Counted from the first letter of the stretch, positions 31,709-41,366 are shown. The stretch: 64,000 bases of DNA from Micromonospora siamensis (GCF_900090305.1 NZ_LT607751.1:1674001-1738000); one strand, 5' to 3'. The notes: generated by a model not told the origin, from the letters alone. Numbers and translations: made by a program.

Positions 31709-31723
31709 GTGGGGAAAACCCGA
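31709..31723 (+). promoter_or_regulatory. Shared operator motif upstream of the orphan sensor gene
   Basis: GTGGGGAAAACCCGA lies 61 bp before the start codon at 31784. It is nearly identical to GTGGGGATAACCCGA upstream of the histidine kinase and related to GTGGGGTTAACCCCC upstream of the MMPL gene, all in the same orientation relative to their gene. It is a candidate binding site for the response regulator encoded at 43691-44335. Confidence 0.65.
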
Positions 31724-31783
31724 CATCGAGAATGCCGGGCCAGTCCCATAGGAGCGCCCGGCCCGAGCTGAAAGTCTGAGTAC

Positions 31784-32461
31784 ATGGATGCACATGACAC
31801 CCTGCTGCACCGGCCGGAGGGCCTTGCGTCCCGGCTCCGATACGACCGCAGCGCCTTCGGTGACGCCGTCTACGGCATCACGGACATCTTCATCGTCACG
31901 TTCGGCCTGGCGTTCGTCCTGGCACTCTTCGCGACCGGGCTCATCCTCGCGGTGACAGTGGTGGGCCTGGTCTTCCTTGGCCTGGCACTCGCCGGCGCAC
32001 GGCGGCTGGCGAACTGGGAAGGCGCGCGTACGCGCGCGCTGCTCCGCCGTCCGGCGGGCGTGCTGGAGGGCCCGGAGCGTCGTCCCGGGCTGATGGGCTC
32101 CATCCGGTCGGAGATCGGCCATCGGTCAGGCTGGCGTGCCTTCGGCTGGCTGCTGGTCAAGCTGCCGATGGCGATGCTCACCAGCGCCGTCACCCTGCTG
32201 TTCTGGGGAGGCGGCGTGGCCGAGCTGACATATCCACTGTGGTTCCCGTTGACCGGCTCGGTGGTCGGCGCCGACGGCGAGGCCCGTCCGGGTGGTCAGG
32301 TCTGGGGCGGTCTCGCCCTCGACAGCTGGCCGTCGGCGTTCGCGGCCGCGCTGGTCGGAGTGCTGCTGCTGCTGGCGGCCCCACGCGCGACCCGCGCGGT
32401 CGTCGCACTGAACGCCCGGCTCACCGGCGCCCTGCTCGGCCATCCCCCAGCGGAGCGGTGA
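31784..32461 (+). CDS. Orphan membrane sensor-domain protein (no kinase)
   Basis: This 225-residue protein has four main hydrophobic segments (about 35-80, 125-150, 185-205). It resembles the N-terminal membrane sensor half of the histidine kinase at 44350-45684: both have a double hydrophobic segment ending LGLALAGARR/LGLAGARR, then LVAKLPTA/LVKLPMAM, a YPLWF/YPVWF segment and a final helix ending LAAPRA/LAPRAI. That matches the putative sensor domain found in actinobacterial NarL-type kinases. It has no HisKA or ATPase domain and ends where the kinase part would begin. It may compete for or sequester the signal, or modulate the kinase. A shared operator motif lies upstream. Confidence 0.75.
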   Translation: MDAHDTLLHRPEGLASRLRYDRSAFGDAVYGITDIFIVTFGLAFVLALFATGLILAVTVVGLVFLGLALAGARRLANWEGARTRALLRRPAGVLEGPERRPGLMGSIRSEIGHRSGWRAFGWLLVKLPMAMLTSAVTLLFWGGGVAELTYPLWFPLTGSVVGADGEARPGGQVWGGLALDSWPSAFAAALVGVLLLLAAPRATRAVVALNARLTGALLGHPPAER

Positions 32462-32487
32462 CGGCCGGCCGGGTCGACTTCCGTCGA

Positions 32488-33471
32488 TCAGCCCAGAACG
32501 CGCGAGCGTGACCTGTTGACCGTGTAGACCCGGCGGATGTCCCGCGTCAGGTTGACCCGCTTGAGCCACCGGTCGGTGCCGTCGAAGTTGGCGGTGAACG
32601 GGCTGCGCCCGTGGACGCCCTGGTGGTTGTCGATGAAGCCCAGATCACCGGGCTTCAGGACGACCTTCTCGACCGAGGAGGCGAGCAGCTCCTGCATCGC
32701 CGTGATCGCCTCCTCGGCGAGCCGGTCGCCCTCCCGCTCCGCGGCCATGAAGTCCACGTCGAATCGTAGATACGGACGCTCGGCCGGCCCGAACAGCACC
32801 GATCCCGTGGTGAACTGCCGCTTCGCCAGCGCTCCCCGGTCTTCCTCGACGATCAGAACCTTGCCGAGGTGCGAGTCGTCGGGATAGAACCGGAACCGGT
32901 CCTCGGACAGCACCACCCGCAACTCCGGCGGTACGTCGACCCGGCTGATCCGGGTCAACTCGGTGGCGACGTCATGTGGGTTGCGCAGACAGAACAGGGC
33001 CACGTAATCCGCGCGGCAGTCGTGGAAGACGTCCTCGGTGTGCAGCGACAGCGGCACCGAACTGCTCGCACTGGTGAGGGACTTCTCCATGCCCCGCGAC
33101 GGGCAGACGTCGTGCACCATCCGGCCGTCCTGCTGGCTGCTCCAGCCGAACGGCTGGGCCAGGGCGGCTGAGCAGATCAGCAGCAGGACCTCCTCCACAG
33201 TCCCGGCGCCCGTCTTCGCGGCCGCGTCCCAGCCGGACGGGGTGGGCGCGAGATCCCCGCTCAGCGGAAGCCCCGAGACGACGGCGAGCTCCGCCTCGTG
33301 CGAACGCACCGTGACCAGGAACCGCCGCAGTCGCTGCGGTAGCGCCTCCGCCTCCACCTCGCATCGGCCGACGAGCTCGTGCGCGTCCCAGCCGTCGTAC
33401 TCCTCGTGCACGCGGTGCACCAGCTCGGCGACCGTGCGGCTCTCGTCGGTGGTCAGCTCAATTCTCTCCAC
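32488..33471 (-). CDS. Fe(II)/2-oxoglutarate amino-acid beta-hydroxylase (VioC/AsnO/MppO-like)
   Basis: This 327-residue oxygenase is of the clavaminate-synthase-like family that hydroxylates free amino acids at the beta carbon. Iron ligands are H144 and E146 (LHTEDVFH, the HxE variant typical of VioC/AsnO) and H287 (NHQGVHGRSPF). R301 or R305 would bind 2-oxoglutarate. GTG at 33471 is chosen because GGGAG lies 8 nt upstream. The longer frame to 33537 would overlap the preceding gene. It follows the hydrolase gene on the same strand by 41 bp. The inferred substrate is Arg or another polar residue, matching the cationic pocket of the first NRPS3 adenylation domain. Asn or enduracididine are alternatives. 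Confidence 0.85.
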   Translation of the reverse strand: MERIELTTDESRTVAELVHRVHEEYDGWDAHELVGRCEVEAEALPQRLRRFLVTVRSHEAELAVVSGLPLSGDLAPTPSGWDAAAKTGAGTVEEVLLLICSAALAQPFGWSSQQDGRMVHDVCPSRGMEKSLTSASSSVPLSLHTEDVFHDCRADYVALFCLRNPHDVATELTRISRVDVPPELRVVLSEDRFRFYPDDSHLGKVLIVEEDRGALAKRQFTTGSVLFGPAERPYLRFDVDFMAAEREGDRLAEEAITAMQELLASSVEKVVLKPGDLGFIDNHQGVHGRSPFTANFDGTDRWLKRVNLTRDIRRVYTVNRSRSRVLG

Positions 33472-33512
33472 GCCGTCTTCTCCCTGCTGACGTCGATATC
33501 CTGTCGGCAGTC

Positions 33513-34358
33513 TCAGCGGGCGACCGGAGAGCGGCAATCTCTTTCAGGAGACGTCGAAGAGACACTCGGATGAGCGCCGAAGAATTCGAGGATCAGGGAA
33601 TTGACGGCCTTCGGCCGCTCCAGATACCCGTAATGGCCGCAGCCGGGAACCTCGCGGTAGACGCTCGCGGGAACGGCGTCGGCGACCTCTCGTCCAAGGT
33701 GCGCCGGCGTGATCCGGTCGTCGCCGAAGGCCATCACCATGCAACGGGTGCGGATCCGCCGGTAGGCGGCGGTGCGGTCCTCGGCCAGATCCGCGGGATC
33801 GACCTGGTCGATCACCGGGTCACCGGCGCCGGCCGCCCGCTCGAAGATCTCGAGCCAGTCGCGGGTCGCGCGCTCGTCCCGGAAGGTCTGTGGTGACAGA
33901 TACCTCAGTGCCCGGTCGATCGCGGCGGACCGGGGCGTCCGGGTGCCTTGCGCTGCGTCGAACTCGCGGTCGGCAGCGGCCAGGGCGAGGGTCCAGTGGT
34001 CCGCCCGGGCACGGGTGCCCATGAGCACCGCAGCGCTGACCAACTCCGGCCGGACCAGCAGCAGTTCCTGCACCACGCGGGCGCCCAGGGAGAACCCGAC
34101 CAGCCGGACCGGCCCGGTGTCCAGGCTCTCCAGCAGGTGCACCGTGTCGTCGACGAGTTCGCTCATCCGGTACGTCCTCAAGACTCCCCGCCCTGGCGTG
34201 CCGAGGTTGTCGAAGGTCGTGACCCGGTGCCCGGCCGCCGCCAGAGCCGCCACCTGATGCAGGTGCCAGACCCGGCCGCTGCTGCCCGTTCCGGCCACGA
34301 GAACCAACGGGGTCCCCGTGCCGCGGGACTCCTGCCGGTGATCGCCGCTCATCGCCAT
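33513..34358 (-). CDS. Alpha/beta-fold hydrolase
   Basis: This 281-residue alpha/beta hydrolase has a nucleophile elbow GFSLG with S90, an oxyanion region VLVAGTGSSG near residue 21, a candidate acid in FGDDRITP and a histidine in GCGHYGYLERP. ATG at 34358 has GGAGGG 7 nt upstream. It is not a typical type II thioesterase. Aminoacyl shuttles of the SyrC/CmaE type share this fold but use Cys (from memory), whereas this one has Ser. It could move or hydrolyse a carrier-bound residue, or be an ordinary esterase. It is divergent from the thioesterase gene and upstream of the oxygenase gene. Confidence 0.8.
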   Translation of the reverse strand: MAMSGDHRQESRGTGTPLVLVAGTGSSGRVWHLHQVAALAAAGHRVTTFDNLGTPGRGVLRTYRMSELVDDTVHLLESLDTGPVRLVGFSLGARVVQELLLVRPELVSAAVLMGTRARADHWTLALAAADREFDAAQGTRTPRSAAIDRALRYLSPQTFRDERATRDWLEIFERAAGAGDPVIDQVDPADLAEDRTAAYRRIRTRCMVMAFGDDRITPAHLGREVADAVPASVYREVPGCGHYGYLERPKAVNSLILEFFGAHPSVSSTSPERDCRSPVAR

Positions 34359-34601
34359 CAGTCATCCCTCCGTCCGTGCGCCACCCCGGTGCAGGGCCAC
34401 GGTTTGCAGTTCGTATCAGCACCGAAGGCGGCCGGACATCACTTTCAAGACTGCATGAATGGTTACCCGAAAAGGTGGACGGAGGCTGGGAGGGCGACGC
34501 GGGCGTCGGTATATTCCGGGACCGAGCGCCGTGCCGGGATCTGTTTGCGGGCTTGGCGCCCGATCGTTTCCGCTCGCCGTTTTCCCGGTGGGAGAGGGTC
34601 C

Positions 34602-35327
34602 ATGTCCGCCATTCCTGTATTCTGTTTTCCACCGGCCGGCGCCGGTGCCTCCTTCTATCACACGTGGCGCGGCTTCTCGACGACGCTGGACGTCCTCCCG
34701 GTGGAGCTGCCGGGCCGGGAGAAGCGGTACGACGAGCCGCTGCCCGGCGATCTGCGCGATCTTGCCGCACAACTCGCGGGCGACCTCGCCGAGGCAGCCT
34801 CTACCGCCGGACGCATCGTCCTGTTCGGGCACAGCTTCGGCTCGGTGCTGGCGTACGAGACCGCGCTGGTGCTGCTCGCGCGTGAACCCGGGCTGGACCT
34901 GACCCTCGTGGTGAGTGGATCCCCGGGACCGTGGACGTTGCGTGGCCGGCGCATCGCCACGCTGCCCGACGACGAGTTCGTCGCCGGCGTCCGCGAGATC
35001 TCGGGCTATCACCACCCGGCCCTCGACGACCCCGAGCTCAGGGACCTGCTGCTGCCGACCCTGCGTGCCGACGTGGTCATGCACGAGGCGTACCACTCGA
35101 CCCACGGCGACGAGCCGCGGGAGCCGCTGCCGGCGAACATCCTGTCGATCCGGGGCATCGAGGACGAGGTCGTCGACGAACCGGCCGCCCGCGAGTGGGC
35201 GCGGATCGCCGGGCGAACGTTCCGCCTGGAGCAGGTCCCGGGCGGTCACATGTACCTCGTCGACTCGTGGCCCGGCCTGCTGCGCCTCATCCAGCGGCGC
35301 CTCCCGTCCGTACCCGTGACGGCATGA
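34602..35327 (+). CDS. Type II (editing) thioesterase
   Basis: This 241-residue thioesterase is of the GrsT/RifR type, which removes stalled or wrong acyl groups from carrier domains or releases a modified aminoacyl group. It opens with PVFCFPPAGAGASFYHTWR, has the nucleophile motif GHSFG with S78, and has PGGHMYLVD near the C-terminus for the catalytic His. ATG at 34602 follows GGAGAGGG by 3 nt. The stop overlaps the SDR start (ATGA), and NRPS2 follows the SDR. This tight grouping suggests it may release or protect the amino acid carried by the stand-alone A-T protein. Confidence 0.93.
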   Translation: MSAIPVFCFPPAGAGASFYHTWRGFSTTLDVLPVELPGREKRYDEPLPGDLRDLAAQLAGDLAEAASTAGRIVLFGHSFGSVLAYETALVLLAREPGLDLTLVVSGSPGPWTLRGRRIATLPDDEFVAGVREISGYHHPALDDPELRDLLLPTLRADVVMHEAYHSTHGDEPREPLPANILSIRGIEDEVVDEPAAREWARIAGRTFRLEQVPGGHMYLVDSWPGLLRLIQRRLPSVPVTA

Positions 35328-36154
35328 GCGGCAGCCTGGCGGGGCGGGTCGCCGTCATCACGGGCGCGGCCCGCGGTGTCGGTCGCGCCACCGCGACGGC
35401 GTTCGCGGCTGAGGGCGCGGACCTCGTGCTCGTCGACATCGCGGCGGACCTGCCCGGAGTCCCGTACCCGCTGGGCACGCCGAGCCAGCTGGAGCACACG
35501 GCGTGGCTGTGCCGCAAGGCCGGCGTCGTGGCGGAGACCGCAGTGGCCGACGTCCGCGACCTGGCTGCCGCCGAGCGGGTGGTCGGGGAGGCCCTCGCCC
35601 GGTTCGGGACGGTCGACGTCCTGGTGAACAACGCGGGCATCGCGGCGCCGTCGGGGGCGGTCGTGCACGAGGTCACCGAGCCGGAGTGGTCCCTGATGAT
35701 CGACATCGATCTCGGCGGCGCCTGGCGGATGATCAAGGCGCTCGGAGCGTCGATGGTCGCCCGGCGATCAGGCAGCATCGTCAACGTCGCCTCGACAGCC
35801 GGACTTGTCGGCTACCGCAACTTCGCCGGATACGTCGCCGCCAAGCACGGCCTGATCGGCCTGACCAAGGCCGTCGCGCTGGACTACGCGCCCTACGGGA
35901 TCCGGGTCAACGCCGTCTGTCCGGGCTCGATCCGTGACGACGAGGTGCTCGAAGGCCGGATGCTGCGCGAGATCGCCCGCTGCCTGGAGGTCGAGACGGC
36001 CGACCACGAGAGCACATTCGTGCAGCTGCAACCGGACAACGCGCTGGTGGAGGCGCCCGCGGTGGCCGCCGCGATCCTGTGGCTCGCGTCCGGTCGATCC
36101 CACCACACGACCGGGACGGTGCTGACGGTCGACGGCGCATACACCGCCCGCTGA
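35324..36154 (+). CDS. Short-chain dehydrogenase/reductase, mycofactocin-type insertion
   Basis: This 276-residue SDR has a TGAARGVGRA cofactor motif (residues 13-22), NNAG at 102-105, S157 and the Y170-x3-K174 pair. After the second beta strand it has an insertion (about residues 43-62, GVPYPLGTPSQLEHTAWLCR) that resembles the extra segment of mycofactocin-coupled or carveol-type SDRs with tightly held NAD (recalled). Its start overlaps the thioesterase stop, and NRPS2 begins 21 bp downstream. The inferred role is oxidation or reduction at the beta-carbon of a residue linked to this A-T protein, or of a free keto acid. The direction of reaction cannot be read. Confidence 0.88.
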   Translation: MSGSLAGRVAVITGAARGVGRATATAFAAEGADLVLVDIAADLPGVPYPLGTPSQLEHTAWLCRKAGVVAETAVADVRDLAAAERVVGEALARFGTVDVLVNNAGIAAPSGAVVHEVTEPEWSLMIDIDLGGAWRMIKALGASMVARRSGSIVNVASTAGLVGYRNFAGYVAAKHGLIGLTKAVALDYAPYGIRVNAVCPGSIRDDEVLEGRMLREIARCLEVETADHESTFVQLQPDNALVEAPAVAAAILWLASGRSHHTTGTVLTVDGAYTAR

Positions 36155-36175
36155 CGATCCCTTTCGGGAGGTAAG

Positions 36176-38827
36176 GTGCCTTCGCCCCACGACATGCCAT
36201 CGACCACCGTGTACGGCCACGCGGCGGTGTATCCCTTACCGGCCACCGTCGACGCGTCACGCCGCCTCGATGACCTGAGCCGGCTCCTGGCCGATCCCGC
36301 GGCCCCGGGTGGGGGAGCGGCACGCGTCTGGCTGACCGCCGTCACCGGCTCGTCGGGCAGCGCCTCGGCAGAGCGGCACCGGGCCGTGGAGGTGCGTCGC
36401 CCGGTCGGCCCCACGGACGTACGCGTGGTGATCCTCTCCTACGACGACGATCGCGACGACCTGGTCGTCGTCGCGGGCGACGCCGGTTCCCGGGCGCTGC
36501 TGGAAGCGGTGGCGCAGATGGCCGGAGTGATCCCGGAGGCCACCTCCGCCACGTCGCCGCCGGCGCTCGCCGACGTCGTCGCCGCGCTGGGTCTGCTGTT
36601 GGCCGCCCACGGCACGGACAATCCTCCCCGCGTCACCGTGCTCCGCGAGGACGACGCGGGCCCGCGGGTGGGCGTCGTCACCGTGGACACCGGGGCGACC
36701 GGCACCGGGGCGTACCGCGAAGCGGTCGCCGAGGCGCTCAGCCGGCCGGCCCCGGAGCCGGCGGACCCCTCGACGCCGCTCCTCTACGCGGGAGCCACCG
36801 GCTACCGGCCGCTCCCGGCCCGCCCCCATCCACTCACGGTCACGGTGTCCGGTGACGGCATCACCGTCGAGGTGAGCGCGGACCCCGGGCGGCCCGGGTG
36901 GGCCCGGGAGGACATCGGTGACCTGATCCGCCACGTCGCCGTCCAGTTGGCCGAGGCTCCGCAGGACGCGTCACCGACCTCGCTGAGCCTGCTGCCGCCC
37001 GGTGAGCGCGCACGGCTGCGCGCCCTGGGCGCCACCCCGCGAGATCCCGGTTCCGACGGGCGTTGCGTACTCGACGCCTTCGCCGACCGGGTGGCGGCCA
37101 CACCCGACGCCGTCGCCGTCGGGGACGGTACCACCCGGCTGACCTATCGTCAGCTCGACGAGCGGGTGAACCGCTTCGCACGGGTGCTTCGAGCGCACGG
37201 CGTGCGCAGCGGCGACCGGGTCGGAGTCTGCCTGGACCGCTCCACGGACCTCGTGACGACGCTGCTCGCGGTTCTGGCCGCGGGCGCGGTGCAGGTGCCG
37301 CTCGACCCGCGCAATCCCGGTGCGCGCCTGGCGGCGGTCGCGGCGGATGCCGGCGTCGCCCTCGTCGTCCTGGACGCGGAAGCGCCGCCGGTGGGCGACA
37401 AGCCAGGGCTCACCCTGGCGCAGCTCGCCGAGGAAGCCGCACCGCGGTCCGCGGCTCCGCTGAGCATCGACCTCAAGCCGGAGGATCCCGCGTACGTCAT
37501 CTACACCTCCGGCTCCACCGGTAGGCCCAAGGGCGTGGTCGTGCCGCACGTGAACGTGACACGCCTGATCTCCGCGACCCGGTCCGACTTCGGGTTGACC
37601 GGATCCGACGTCTGGACGATGTTCCACTCGCCGTCGTTCGACTTCTCGATCTGGGAGATCTACGGCTGCCTGCTCACCGGAGGCCGGCTCGTCGTGGTGC
37701 CCTACTGGACGACGCGGTCTCCGGACGACTTCCGGCGCCTGCTCCTCGACGAGAAGGTCACAGTGCTGAGCCAGACGCCATCGGCCTTCACCCAGCTCCT
37801 GGAACTGGAGAGCCGCAAGCCGGTCGGCCTGTCAGTGCGTCTCGTCGTCTTCGGGGGCGAGAGTCTCGACGCCCGCGTGCTCACGCGGTGGTTCGACGCA
37901 TGCCCGCCGGCGCGGTGCCGGGTCGTCAACATGTTCGGAATCACCGAGACGACCGTGCACGTGACCGCCCAGACCATCACCCGCGCCGAGGCGCTCGCCT
38001 CCTCCCGTTCCGTTGGCCGCCCGCTGCCCGGCTGGTCGGTGCGCATCCTCGACCCGTACCGCCGCCAGATGCCCGCCGGCTGGCCCGGTGAGATCGCCGT
38101 CGGCGGGGACGGTGTGGCGGCGGAGTACCTGGGGCGCGCGGAGCTGACGGCCGAACGGTTCGTCATCGACCCCGAGGACGGTACGCGGATCTATCTCAGC
38201 GGGGACCGGGGAAGGCTCCTCCCCGACGGGCGGATCGAGCATCTCGGCCGGTTGGACAGCCAGGTCAAGGTTCGCGGTCACCGGGTGGAACTTGACGAGA
38301 TCCGCTCCGTGCTGCTGGCCGAGCCGGACGTGACCGCGGCAGCCGTGGTGCTCGACGTCCCCGACCCGTCCGACCCGGCCGGGGCGCGGCTCAACGCGTA
38401 TGTCGTCCGCGACTCGGCCGGCCCCACCGACCTGCGCAAGCGGGTCGCGCGCGTGCTGCCCGACTACATGGTGCCCAGCACTGTCACCGAGTTGTCGGCG
38501 CTGCCGCTGACAGCCAACGGCAAGCTGGACACCGGGCGTCTCCCGGCTCCCGCCGAACCGGTATCCAAACCGGTTCCGGCCTCGGGCCGCAGCAGCACCT
38601 CGGGCGGCGAGCCGCTGGACGTGATCCTCGACGTCTGGCGGAGCGTCTTCGGGGAGTCCGCCGGAGAGGCGCACAACTTCTTCGATCTCGGCGGCAACTC
38701 CCTGCTCGCCGTCCGGCTGGTCCGGAGCCTGCAATCGCGCGGGATACCGCTCGTGGTCCGCGACATCTACCGGTTCAACACCCCGCGCGAACTCGCCGCC
38801 CGCGTCGAGCAGCCGGGCGGGACCTGA
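36176..38827 (+). CDS. NRPS2: stand-alone A-T with vestigial C-like N-terminus, Thr-type pocket
   Basis: This 883-residue protein has residues 1-285 resembling only a shrunken condensation domain. There is no HHxxxDG motif, but the C-terminal piece (PLTVTVSGDGITVEVSADPG onward) aligns with the end of C domains. The A domain spans about 290-810, with YTSGSTGRPKG. Pocket residues read as DFWSVGMVH, one change from the canonical Thr code DFWNVGMVH. The T domain has LGGNSLL with S842. GTG at 36176 has GGAGG 4 nt upstream, and ATG 36194 is an alternative. No C or TE partner is present, so the aminoacyl group must act in trans: as a substrate for P450/SDR tailoring, and perhaps for transfer to module 6, whose A domain appears dead. 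Confidence 0.9.
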   Translation: MPSPHDMPSTTVYGHAAVYPLPATVDASRRLDDLSRLLADPAAPGGGAARVWLTAVTGSSGSASAERHRAVEVRRPVGPTDVRVVILSYDDDRDDLVVVAGDAGSRALLEAVAQMAGVIPEATSATSPPALADVVAALGLLLAAHGTDNPPRVTVLREDDAGPRVGVVTVDTGATGTGAYREAVAEALSRPAPEPADPSTPLLYAGATGYRPLPARPHPLTVTVSGDGITVEVSADPGRPGWAREDIGDLIRHVAVQLAEAPQDASPTSLSLLPPGERARLRALGATPRDPGSDGRCVLDAFADRVAATPDAVAVGDGTTRLTYRQLDERVNRFARVLRAHGVRSGDRVGVCLDRSTDLVTTLLAVLAAGAVQVPLDPRNPGARLAAVAADAGVALVVLDAEAPPVGDKPGLTLAQLAEEAAPRSAAPLSIDLKPEDPAYVIYTSGSTGRPKGVVVPHVNVTRLISATRSDFGLTGSDVWTMFHSPSFDFSIWEIYGCLLTGGRLVVVPYWTTRSPDDFRRLLLDEKVTVLSQTPSAFTQLLELESRKPVGLSVRLVVFGGESLDARVLTRWFDACPPARCRVVNMFGITETTVHVTAQTITRAEALASSRSVGRPLPGWSVRILDPYRRQMPAGWPGEIAVGGDGVAAEYLGRAELTAERFVIDPEDGTRIYLSGDRGRLLPDGRIEHLGRLDSQVKVRGHRVELDEIRSVLLAEPDVTAAAVVLDVPDPSDPAGARLNAYVVRDSAGPTDLRKRVARVLPDYMVPSTVTELSALPLTANGKLDTGRLPAPAEPVSKPVPASGRSSTSGGEPLDVILDVWRSVFGESAGEAHNFFDLGGNSLLAVRLVRSLQSRGIPLVVRDIYRFNTPRELAARVEQPGGT

Positions 38828-38856
38828 ACCCCGCCCGGGCATTCGTCGTCCAGTGA

Positions 38857-39960
<1,104 letters not shown>

Positions 39961-40002
39961 AACCTCGGCAACCGTCAGAATGACAGCGAATGGAGCACAG
40001 GC

Positions 40003-41202
40003 ATGACCGAATCGCGTCTCGAGTTCCAACCACCCACCACGGAAGACGGCGGCGCGGAGCTGCTGGCCTGGCTCCGGCAGATGCGCACGGAACAGCCGAT
40101 CTGGCGTGACGCGGAGAGTGGGGCCTTCCATTTCTTCCGGTACAAGGACGCGGCCCGGGTGCTTGCCGATCCCGGTGCCTTCTCGTCGGACATGAGTGCC
40201 GCCGCCCCGGAAGACGTACCGAACTTCATCGAAGGCAGCCTCGCCACGACCGACCCGCCGCGGCATCGCCAGCTACGCAACCTGGTGAGCGGCGCGTTCA
40301 CTGCGGGCATGGTGGAGAACCTGGCACCCCGCATCACCGAGATCACCAACGACCTGCTCGACGCGGCCGGCGACGAGATGGAGTTCGTGGAGGCGCTGTC
40401 CAACCCGCTCCCGGTGACGGTCATCGCGGAGTTGCTGGGTGTGCCGATCACCGACCAGCCGAAGTTCCGGCGCTGGGCCGACGCCGCCATCACCGCCACC
40501 AATGACGCCCAGGTCGGTGAGGCGGCGTTCCAGATCAACGACTGGGTGGCCGAGCAGGTCCGGGAGATGCAGGAATACCTCATCGACTACGCCAACAAAC
40601 GGCGTGACGATCCCACCGGCGACCTGATGAGCCGACTCGCCTGCGCCGAGGTGGACGGCACCGCCCTGACCGACAACCAGCTCTTCAGCTTCGCGGCGGA
40701 CCTGCTGTTCGCCGGACACATCACGACGACCATGTTGCTCGGCAACGCCCTGATGAGCCTGGACGAGCACCCCGACGCGCTCGCGGCGGTCCGTGCGGAC
40801 CGCAGCCTCATCCCCGCCGCCTTGGAGGAGGTGCTGCGCTGGCGTCCCCCGATCACCATGACGAACCGCCTGGTAACCCGGGACACGGAGGTGGACGGGG
40901 TGGCCGTTCCGGCGGGGAGCCTCGCCATCGTGTGGCTGCTGTCGGCCAACCGCGACGAGGATCGCTTCGTCGAGGCCGGTCAGTTCGACATTCGGCGCAG
41001 CCCGAACCCGCACCTCTCATTCGGGCATGGCATCCACTTCTGCATCGGTGCCCCACTCGGCCGACTGGAAGCCAGAATCGCGCTGAATATCCTCCTCGAC
41101 CGCTACGCGGAAATCCGTATCGCCGGCAAGCCGGAGTTCCTGTCCGCCCCGGGCCTCTACGGCGTACAGACGCTGCCGCTCGCAATGCGCGCACACGCGT
41201 GA
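40003..41202 (+). CDS. Cytochrome P450 (P450-2)
   Basis: This soluble 399-residue P450 has FGHGIHFCIG as the heme loop, with C347 as axial ligand. Other features are EEVLRW for ExxR and TTDPPRHRQLR in the C-helix region. The I-helix is LLFAGHITTT. The usual acidic residue before the catalytic Thr is replaced, with His at the AGx position and Ile at the next. This could change proton delivery, as in P450s with uncommon chemistry. The gene is 42 bp after the methyltransferase gene and probably in its operon. A beta-hydroxylase or desaturase acting on a peptide or carrier-bound residue is likely, but the substrate is unknown. Redox partners are not in the window. Confidence 0.9.
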   Translation: MTESRLEFQPPTTEDGGAELLAWLRQMRTEQPIWRDAESGAFHFFRYKDAARVLADPGAFSSDMSAAAPEDVPNFIEGSLATTDPPRHRQLRNLVSGAFTAGMVENLAPRITEITNDLLDAAGDEMEFVEALSNPLPVTVIAELLGVPITDQPKFRRWADAAITATNDAQVGEAAFQINDWVAEQVREMQEYLIDYANKRRDDPTGDLMSRLACAEVDGTALTDNQLFSFAADLLFAGHITTTMLLGNALMSLDEHPDALAAVRADRSLIPAALEEVLRWRPPITMTNRLVTRDTEVDGVAVPAGSLAIVWLLSANRDEDRFVEAGQFDIRRSPNPHLSFGHGIHFCIGAPLGRLEARIALNILLDRYAEIRIAGKPEFLSAPGLYGVQTLPLAMRAHA

Positions 41203-41234
41203 TCCGCCGTCGTACCCGAGTCCACCGGCGGGTG

Positions 41235-41249
41235 GTGGGGTTAACCCCC
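41235..41249 (+). promoter_or_regulatory. Shared operator motif upstream of the MMPL exporter gene
   Basis: GTGGGGTTAACCCCC contains the perfect 12-bp palindrome GGGGTTAACCCC (41237-41248) and lies 118 bp before the ATG. It matches the sites at 31709 and 45793 in GTGGGG, both central A bases and CCC, in the same orientation relative to its gene. Confidence 0.65.
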
Positions 41250-41366
41250 TAGGAGACACGGGGGGTTCACGGCAAAGACGGGGCCGTGGTCGTCCTGCCA
41301 GGATGACAATCAGTTGATCCAGAGTGTGCGGTACGGCCGAAGCGGTCTGCGTTGAAGGAGAAACAA

